NCBI GenBank assembly: GCA_964371355.1
Contig: CAYJMG010000017.1
Location: 1-64,000 of the forward strand
DNA length: 64,000 bases
Direction: 5' to 3'
Origin: JACRBR01 sp964371355
GTDB taxonomy: Bacteria; Chloroflexota; Dehalococcoidia; DSTF01; JACRBR01
Below the pieces are notes generated by a model. It had not been told where the DNA came from. It made no database searches and saw only the letters and a program-made list of their open reading frames with translations. The number at the start of each line of letters is the position of its first letter. The stretch's first letter is position 1. Positions 58,808 to 64,000 of the stretch are shown one piece after another. The translations under genes and the position numbers were made by a program.

Positions 58808-60892
58808 CTATCGCACGCGGATCTGCCCGATGGTGATCAGGTTCGCGGCATCTGCCTGCGCCTGCGTGGGATCGCCCGTCGAGTCGAACACCGCCAGCCG
58901 GATGTCGTACAGGCCCGGCGCCAGGTCGCGCGGGACGAGCGAGAAGTACGACTCCCGGTAGATCGGGCCAGTCTCCCACTCCGACGTCTCCCGCAGCCCC
59001 TGGCCGATGTCGCGGGGCTGCGACCACACCGGGAACCCGCGCCGCTGCAACGCCGCCCCGGCCGAGTCGAACATCAGGGTGGTCGCGCTCAGGTCGACGT
59101 CCACGGCGCCGTCCGCGCGCCAGAAGTACTCCATCTGCACCACGTCGCCCCGCCCGACCTCCGCCACGCCGGTCTGGAAACCCACCAGCGTGACGCCATG
59201 CGCGAACGCGATCTCGCGCTCCGCCCCGGCGGGGGTGCTGGTGACGACCGGGTCCGCCGCCTCCAGCAGCAGCTTGTACAGGCTGCCCGTCATCACCAGG
59301 TCGTCGCGGTACGCCGGCTTCGGCAACGAATCCACGACCATGCGTTCGATCCCCTCCAACAGCACCGGCTGCAGCACGAACTCCTCACGCAGTCCGCCGG
59401 CCGGCGTCCGCAGGCCCTCCGCGACGTACACGCCGCGCCCTTGCTCCAGATATGGCCGGGCGAACGCGCTCACATCCTCCCCCGGCACCGAGAAGATCGG
59501 CGAGACGAGTACGTCCAGCCGCTCTCGCTCGACGAGCTGTACGTACCACAGCGGCGAGGCCGTCCAGCTATCGGTGAGGATTACGGACTCCGGCGGCACC
59601 CGCTCCAGCGTCGTCCGCGCGAAGTCCAGCGCGTTGTAGTCCTCGCTGCGGTCAACGCGCTCGTAGTTGCGGAAGAACAGGAACGCCGGAAGCAGCGCGA
59701 TGATGGCCGCCATGCCGGCCAGGCTGACGTGCGGCCGGATGCCACCGCGCTCCTCCGCGAGGCGGCGCACGGTCTCCGCCAGCCAGGCTGCCGCAACACC
59801 GATGAACACGCAGAGCCCCAGGTATCCGGGCGTCAGGTAGTTGTAGATGTTGTGGATTCCGTAGGACTCCACCACCGCCGCGTCCAGCAGGACGAGCATC
59901 GCGAAGAACGCGGCCACGGCGCGCGCGCGCAGCGCCAGGATCACCGCGCCGGCACCGCTCAGCGCCAGTCCCGCCCACGTCAGGTCGTACGACGGGTATG
60001 CCCACAACACGTCGATGCGGTCCGCGATATCGATGCTCCAGTACCCGCCCGGCGTCTGCCCGTTGACGAACATCGACCAGTACGTCTGCCACTCGGCCGG
60101 CCGCGCCCAGGACAGCGCCGGCTCCATCTCGCCCCGTACCGGCAGGTAGACGTACACACTCAGCCCCAGCAGGAACGCGCCGGCGGCCAGCAGACACGCC
60201 CGTGGTGTCAGGCTGCGCCAGCCCAGCGCCAGCAGCATCAGCGACGGCGGCGCCACCAGCACGATGAGCCGGTGATTGCACAGGCCCAGTCCCAGCGCCA
60301 GCCCTGCCAGCACCAGCGCCCGTGCATCGCCTGCCTGCGCCCCCGGAGCATCGGCTCCGCTGGAGGTCGCATCCACGGCTGGCAAGCGTCCCCGCCACCA
60401 GGTGAGCATGAGACGGGCGATCGCCGCCGTGAAGAACAGGTTCATGCCGTACGACGTCGCCCACGTCGCGTTCGCCCACACCGTCGACGCGAACGCCAGC
60501 GTCAGCGCGCCGGCCGTCGCGCCAATGTAATCGCGTGTCAGGTCGCGAATGATGCCGAACACGATCGCGACCGCCAGCGCTGTAAACACGGCCGACATCA
60601 GGTTGACGCGCCACGCTGTTTCGCCGAACGGAAGGAACGTGAACGCCTTCCCGACGATGATCAGCAGCGGATACCCGGTGTTGTGCGCGATCCCCAGCGT
60701 CGCCGATGTGGTGGCGAACTCGCCCATGTCGTACCACATCACGCTGGGCGCGAGCGTCGTGAGGTAGACGCTGAACACCAGCCCGCCTGTTAGCGCAGCG
60801 GCAAGCCACGCCGAAAGGGCCGCACCCACGCGCACGTGCGCCAGCGTCAGCTTCGCTGTGGACAGGCGGCCGCGGGGCGTATCAAGCTGCAT
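58808..60892 (-). CDS. DUF2723 multi-span membrane protein (GT-C type)
   Basis: The 694-residue protein has about 10-12 membrane segments in the first 410 residues and a soluble beta-rich C-terminal part of about 280 residues. The DUF2723 signature is at the N-terminus: TLAPSVMWYDMGEFATTSAT with the Asp-x-Gly-Glu of GT-C glycosyltransferases, then HNTGYPLLIIVGKAF. Members are thought to transfer sugars from lipid carriers on the outer face. It overlaps pilT by 11 nt, so it is translated with the pilus genes; pilin glycosylation is a possible role. Confidence 0.85.
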   Translation of the reverse strand: MQLDTPRGRLSTAKLTLAHVRVGAALSAWLAAALTGGLVFSVYLTTLAPSVMWYDMGEFATTSATLGIAHNTGYPLLIIVGKAFTFLPFGETAWRVNLMSAVFTALAVAIVFGIIRDLTRDYIGATAGALTLAFASTVWANATWATSYGMNLFFTAAIARLMLTWWRGRLPAVDATSSGADAPGAQAGDARALVLAGLALGLGLCNHRLIVLVAPPSLMLLALGWRSLTPRACLLAAGAFLLGLSVYVYLPVRGEMEPALSWARPAEWQTYWSMFVNGQTPGGYWSIDIADRIDVLWAYPSYDLTWAGLALSGAGAVILALRARAVAAFFAMLVLLDAAVVESYGIHNIYNYLTPGYLGLCVFIGVAAAWLAETVRRLAEERGGIRPHVSLAGMAAIIALLPAFLFFRNYERVDRSEDYNALDFARTTLERVPPESVILTDSWTASPLWYVQLVERERLDVLVSPIFSVPGEDVSAFARPYLEQGRGVYVAEGLRTPAGGLREEFVLQPVLLEGIERMVVDSLPKPAYRDDLVMTGSLYKLLLEAADPVVTSTPAGAEREIAFAHGVTLVGFQTGVAEVGRGDVVQMEYFWRADGAVDVDLSATTLMFDSAGAALQRRGFPVWSQPRDIGQGLRETSEWETGPIYRESYFSLVPRDLAPGLYDIRLAVFDSTGDPTQAQADAANLITIGQIRVR

Positions 60893-61976
60893 AGGCGGCG
60901 CTGCTCCCTAGCAGGCGCCCCAGTTCCTCGGGCGAGCGCGCACACGCGAACGCCGTGTCGCTCGAGATCGTGCGCCCTCGCACCAGTTCGGCGAGTGCCT
61001 GGTCCAGCGTGCGCATGCCGATCGCCGCGCCCGTCGCGATGATGTTCGGGATCTGGTGCGTCTTCTGCTCGCGGATGAGGTTGCGGACCGCCGGGGTGCC
61101 AAGCATCACCTCGCACGCCGCCACGCGCCCGTCCTCCGCGACCGTCGGCACGAGGATCTGCGCGATGATGCCTTCGACGACCATCGAGACCTGCAACCGT
61201 ATCTGCTGCTGCTGGTGGGCGGGGAACGCATCCACAATGCGGTCGATCGTCTGCGGCGCGTCAGGCGTGTGCAGCGTCGCGAAGACCAGGTGCCCCGTTT
61301 CCGCAGCGGTTATCGCCGCAGCCATCGTATCAAGGTCACGCATCTCGCCCACGAGGATCACATCCGGATCCTGCCGCAGCGCCCGCCGCAGCGCCTCGGA
61401 GAACGAGCGTGTGTCGACGCCGACCTCCCGCTGCTCGATGATGCTCTTGCGGTTGTGGTGTACGAACTCGATCGGGTCCTCGATCGTAATCACGTGGCGG
61501 GCGTCGCGCTCGTTGATGCGCTCGATCATCGCTGCCAGCGTCGTCGACTTCCCGCTGCCCGTAGGCCCGGTAACGAGCACGAGGCCGCGCGGCAGGCGCG
61601 TCAGCCGGTCGCACACGGGCGGCAGCCCCAGATCCTCGATCGACATCACCGCATCGTTCACCAGCCGGAACGAGAAGTACGGGTATCCCCGCTCGAACGC
61701 GGCGTTCACGCGGAAGCGCCCGATGCCCGTCAGCTCGAACGCGTTGTCCAGCTCGCGCTCGTTCACGAACCGCTCGCGTTCGGCTTCGCCGGCGATAGCG
61801 GCCAGCACCGCCTGCAGTGCACCCGCGTCGAGCCGCGGCGCGCCGTCCACCGCGACGAGCGTCCCGTGCAGGCGCAGGATCGGCGGCGAGTTGTACGAAA
61901 GGTGCAGGTCGGACGCCTCGGAGTCGACCATCTGCCGCAGGAGATCCGCCAGCACGGGGGCCGTTCCCTCGCTCAT
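60882..61976 (-). CDS. pilT: Type IV pilus retraction ATPase
   Basis: The 364-residue ATPase has an N-terminal domain with DSEASDLHLSYNSPPILRLHG, Walker A GPTGSGKSTTLAAMIE near residue 140, the Asp box ITIEDPIEFVHHNRKSII, Walker B DVILVGEMRDLDTMAAAI near 205, and the His box TGHLVFATLHTPDAPQTIDR. This is PilT/PilU-type rather than PilB. ATG 61976 is preferred because it overlaps the pilN stop; a longer ORF runs through the pilN gene in another frame and is a shadow. Confidence 0.93.
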   Translation of the reverse strand: MSEGTAPVLADLLRQMVDSEASDLHLSYNSPPILRLHGTLVAVDGAPRLDAGALQAVLAAIAGEAERERFVNERELDNAFELTGIGRFRVNAAFERGYPYFSFRLVNDAVMSIEDLGLPPVCDRLTRLPRGLVLVTGPTGSGKSTTLAAMIERINERDARHVITIEDPIEFVHHNRKSIIEQREVGVDTRSFSEALRRALRQDPDVILVGEMRDLDTMAAAITAAETGHLVFATLHTPDAPQTIDRIVDAFPAHQQQQIRLQVSMVVEGIIAQILVPTVAEDGRVAACEVMLGTPAVRNLIREQKTHQIPNIIATGAAIGMRTLDQALAELVRGRTISSDTAFACARSPEELGRLLGSSAAYAA

Positions 61977-62548
61977 CGTGTCACCTCGACCGTGAACTGT
62001 CCCCCCGCCTGCGTGCCTGGCGTGTATGCCGTCATCCGTGCCGCCTCGAATCCGCCCTGGGTCGCCAGCTTCTGGGCGTACGCGATCCCGTCGAGCGGAC
62101 CGGTCGCCTGGCCGTCGACCTTGAATCCCGTCGGCGAGCCGGTGACGGCCGTGATGTGCGCGCCGGCAGGCAAGAACCCGAAGCCGTACAGCCAGAACAT
62201 GTCTTCGTACAGCGGGCGCGTCCCGCCCTGCATGAACGCACGCTCGCCCCGCAACGCCTCGAGCCGCGCGTTGCCGGTGTCGATCTCGATGCGCAGGGCC
62301 CGCTGCTGGGCCAGCTCGCTCTCCACGGCGGTCAGCTCGAACTCGGCGCCCTTCGCCAGTTCCAGCGCGTCGTCGGCGCGCGCCTGCGCCGCCTCCAGCC
62401 GGAACGCCAGCGGGATCATCGCGAGCAGCATGACCGCCAGCACTGCGGCCACCCCGAGCGCCATCCACGACACCTGCGCCGGACGGTACTCCGCCGGCAG
62501 CAGGTTGACGTCGACGATCGCAGCCGGGCCGGTGTTCTGCATGCTCAT
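61973..62548 (-). CDS. pilN: Type IV pilus inner-membrane assembly protein PilN
   Basis: The 191-residue protein has a short cytoplasmic N-terminus with VDVNLLPAEYRP near residue 13, the PilN motif that binds PilM, then one membrane segment (about 28-50) and a coiled-coil plus ferredoxin-like periplasmic part. It links the PilM ring to PilO. Overlaps both neighbours by 4 nt. Confidence 0.88.
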   Translation of the reverse strand: MSMQNTGPAAIVDVNLLPAEYRPAQVSWMALGVAAVLAVMLLAMIPLAFRLEAAQARADDALELAKGAEFELTAVESELAQQRALRIEIDTGNARLEALRGERAFMQGGTRPLYEDMFWLYGFGFLPAGAHITAVTGSPTGFKVDGQATGPLDGIAYAQKLATQGGFEAARMTAYTPGTQAGGQFTVEVTR

Positions 62549-63438
62549 GCGGCAATGTCCTTCAACGCCATGCCGACATTGGCCGCGAATCCCACGGTGT
62601 CCTGCTCCGGCGACAGCACGAGCCGCAGCGGGGGCATCTCCACCTCACGGCCCGTCATCTCGCGGATCTCGGGCGCCAGCATCGCCCGGGGCGCCGCGTC
62701 GCCGACGAGCGTGATCGGCAGCTGGCCCGCCAACTCGTCGTCGCGGTGCGTGTCGCGATAGAACTTCAGCGTGCGCGTCAGCTCCTCCGCTAGCTGCCGC
62801 GCCCACTCCGTATCCTCTGCGCCCGCCACCAGGTCCACGTGACGGACGACGCTCGGCATGCCGTCGCGGAATATGGAGATCTCTGCTTCGTCGTCCTCCA
62901 CGCAGGCGATGACGCTATCGCTTTGCCCAACTGCGCGCGCCGCGGCGATGATGCGCAGGTCCGCCGACTGCGGATGCAGGCCGGCCGCTCGCGCCGCCGC
63001 CACATGCGAATCGACGATATCGCGCGCCACACCGACGACGAATACGACGGCGTTCGTGTCGCGGTCGCGCAGGCGCGTCCAGCTCACGTACGCGTTCTCC
63101 CCCATCATCGGCATCTCGCGCCGGATCTCCCGCGAGACCAGCTCATCGAACCGCTTGCCCTTCACCCTCGGCAGCTCCAGCACCCGGAACACAGTCCGCT
63201 GTGCCGGGACCGCCAGGGCTACCTGCATGCGGCCCTTCCCGCCGAAGTCCCGCGCCTCGCGCAGGATGCGCCCGGTCGCGTCTGGCTCCACGACGACGCC
63301 GTCGGACAGCGAGCCCGCAGGCAACGGCACCCGCCCGGACGACGAGACCCGCCCCTTCCCGCCGATCGTCCAGCGGACGCCCGATGGATGGAAGGCGATG
63401 GTGAGCACGGGCTGCCGCAGAATTGACCGCAGGTTCAT
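62545..63438 (-). CDS. pilM: Type IV pilus assembly actin-like ATPase PilM
   Basis: The 297-residue protein has a diverged actin-like fold: ILTIAF-type start, ALAVPAQRTVFRVLELP near residue 73, FDELVSREIRREMPM near 97, and SVIACVEDDEAEISIF near 170 as the second phosphate region, with LVGDAAPRAML near 238. PilM recruits PilN in the cytoplasm. It is shorter than typical PilM (about 350). It follows the PilO-like gene with a 4-nt overlap. Confidence 0.85.
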   Translation of the reverse strand: MNLRSILRQPVLTIAFHPSGVRWTIGGKGRVSSSGRVPLPAGSLSDGVVVEPDATGRILREARDFGGKGRMQVALAVPAQRTVFRVLELPRVKGKRFDELVSREIRREMPMMGENAYVSWTRLRDRDTNAVVFVVGVARDIVDSHVAAARAAGLHPQSADLRIIAAARAVGQSDSVIACVEDDEAEISIFRDGMPSVVRHVDLVAGAEDTEWARQLAEELTRTLKFYRDTHRDDELAGQLPITLVGDAAPRAMLAPEIREMTGREVEMPPLRLVLSPEQDTVGFAANVGMALKDIAA

Positions 63439-63998
63439 CGCGCACTCCCCGGCGTCACCACCGCGACGGGCGTCGGCGGGATGACGAGCGTATACACGCT
63501 GAACACGATCTCGGCGTGGGCTGTGTTCGCTTCGTTGACCGACATCGAGGTGATCGTCGGAATGAGGCCGGGCTCCGCCTCTCCGAGCTGTGTCAGGAAG
63601 TCGACCAACTGGCTGACGCCGCCCTCCACGGTCATACGGATCCCTTCGACGTCGTACGTCGCTTCCGCGTTCTTGACCTGCGACGATGGAGCGCTCGCCA
63701 GACCACGTACGTTCAGCGCCGACGCTGTCGCACGCTGGATGAGCAGCGATGTCGCCGCGTCCGATGACGGATCGACGGAGGGCGGCAGGGCCAGAGCCTC
63801 GGCCGTGGCAAGGGCCGCCTTTGACCCGGCAAGTTCGTTCTCCAGCCCGGTCGTGTCGACGGGTGGCAGCGCCAGCAGCGCCTCGGCGTCGGCGTATCGC
63901 CGCAGCGCCGTCTCCTCATCGTTGTGGGCCTTCCACGTGCCGGCGAACAACGAGCCGATCGACAGGAGGACAGCCACCACGCACACCGCCGTCAGCAC
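63435..63998 (-). CDS. PilO-like pilus assembly protein (5' end cut by the window)
   Basis: The visible 188 residues begin with a membrane segment (VCVVAVLLSIGSLFAGTW), then a helical coiled-coil stretch rich in Ala, Glu and Leu and a C-terminal ferredoxin-like part with VSQLVDFLTQLGEAEPGLIP, as in PilO. The reading frame is open up to the window edge with only a GTG at the very end, so the true start is probably outside. Its place before pilM differs from the usual pilM-N-O order. Confidence 0.7.
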   Translation of the reverse strand: MLTAVCVVAVLLSIGSLFAGTWKAHNDEETALRRYADAEALLALPPVDTTGLENELAGSKAALATAEALALPPSVDPSSDAATSLLIQRATASALNVRGLASAPSSQVKNAEATYDVEGIRMTVEGGVSQLVDFLTQLGEAEPGLIPTITSMSVNEANTAHAEIVFSVYTLVIPPTPVAVVTPGSAR

Positions 63999-64000
63999 GC

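Noticed and set aside
60882..62555. 557-codon form of the PilT gene
   Set aside because: The added 190 codons read through pilN in another frame; pilN is well supported.
1..64000. CRISPR array or insertion sequence
   Set aside because: No regularly spaced direct repeats and no transposase were seen.

Overview
The window looks like a chromosomal segment of a high-GC bacterium, most likely a Chloroflexota (Dehalococcoidia or Thermomicrobia-like lineage). The pointers are DUF4012 and DUF2723 membrane proteins, a PilM/N/O/T set, a DevR-like regulator with universal stress proteins, and long ATGA-coupled glycan operons. The lineage is inferred from gene content and was not tested by phylogeny. 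Sampled lines to the right of about 13.4 kb are close to 70% GC and sampled lines to the left are close to 57%.

Region 1 (1-14.5 kb) is a defence island. Six plus-strand genes run head to tail: an unrecognised acidic protein, a NERD nuclease/SF1 helicase, a DrmA-type helicase, a DrmB-type DUF1998 protein, an AIPR-family protein, and an HhH-GPD DNA glycosylase with a [4Fe-4S] cluster. They converge on a minus-strand cytosine-C5 methyltransferase (DrmMII-like). A tyrosine recombinase and tRNA-Gly(CCC) close the island. This resembles a class 2 DISARM core without a recognisable DrmC and with three extra components. The glycosylase resembles the T:G mismatch glycosylases that accompany some C5 methyltransferases. 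This is the best candidate for an undescribed system in the window.

Region 2 (14.9-41.9 kb) is one unidirectional surface-polysaccharide operon of 23 genes, most with 4-nt overlaps. It has a Wzz/BY-kinase chain-length regulator, an LPSTG-tailed surface protein and a DUF4012 protein. Heptose activation is encoded by a GmhA-HddC fusion and HddA. Two phosphoglycosyl transferases follow, one apparently catalytically dead, then a CDP-glucose branch (RfbF, RfbG-like), a Wzx flippase, a Wzy/ligase-like protein, seven glycosyltransferases, five methyltransferases and a 60-residue basic protein.

Region 3 (41.9-49 kb) holds a minus-strand NAD-dependent formate dehydrogenase operon (NuoE-NuoF fusion, molybdenum catalytic subunit, MobA), then a baeRF-family protein and a GNAT acetyltransferase.

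Region 4 (49-57.5 kb) is a redox and stress neighbourhood: a cupredoxin lipoprotein and a two-domain multicopper oxidase, a divergent diiron protein, an SDR, two universal stress proteins, a PAS histidine kinase with a DevR/NarL-like regulator, a lone receiver domain and a membrane-anchored cupredoxin. Two intergenic regions here share an ordered set of short sequence blocks.

Region 5 (57.5-64 kb) carries a rhamnulokinase and a minus-strand overlapping operon of PilO-like (cut by the window edge), PilM, PilN, PilT and a DUF2723 membrane protein.
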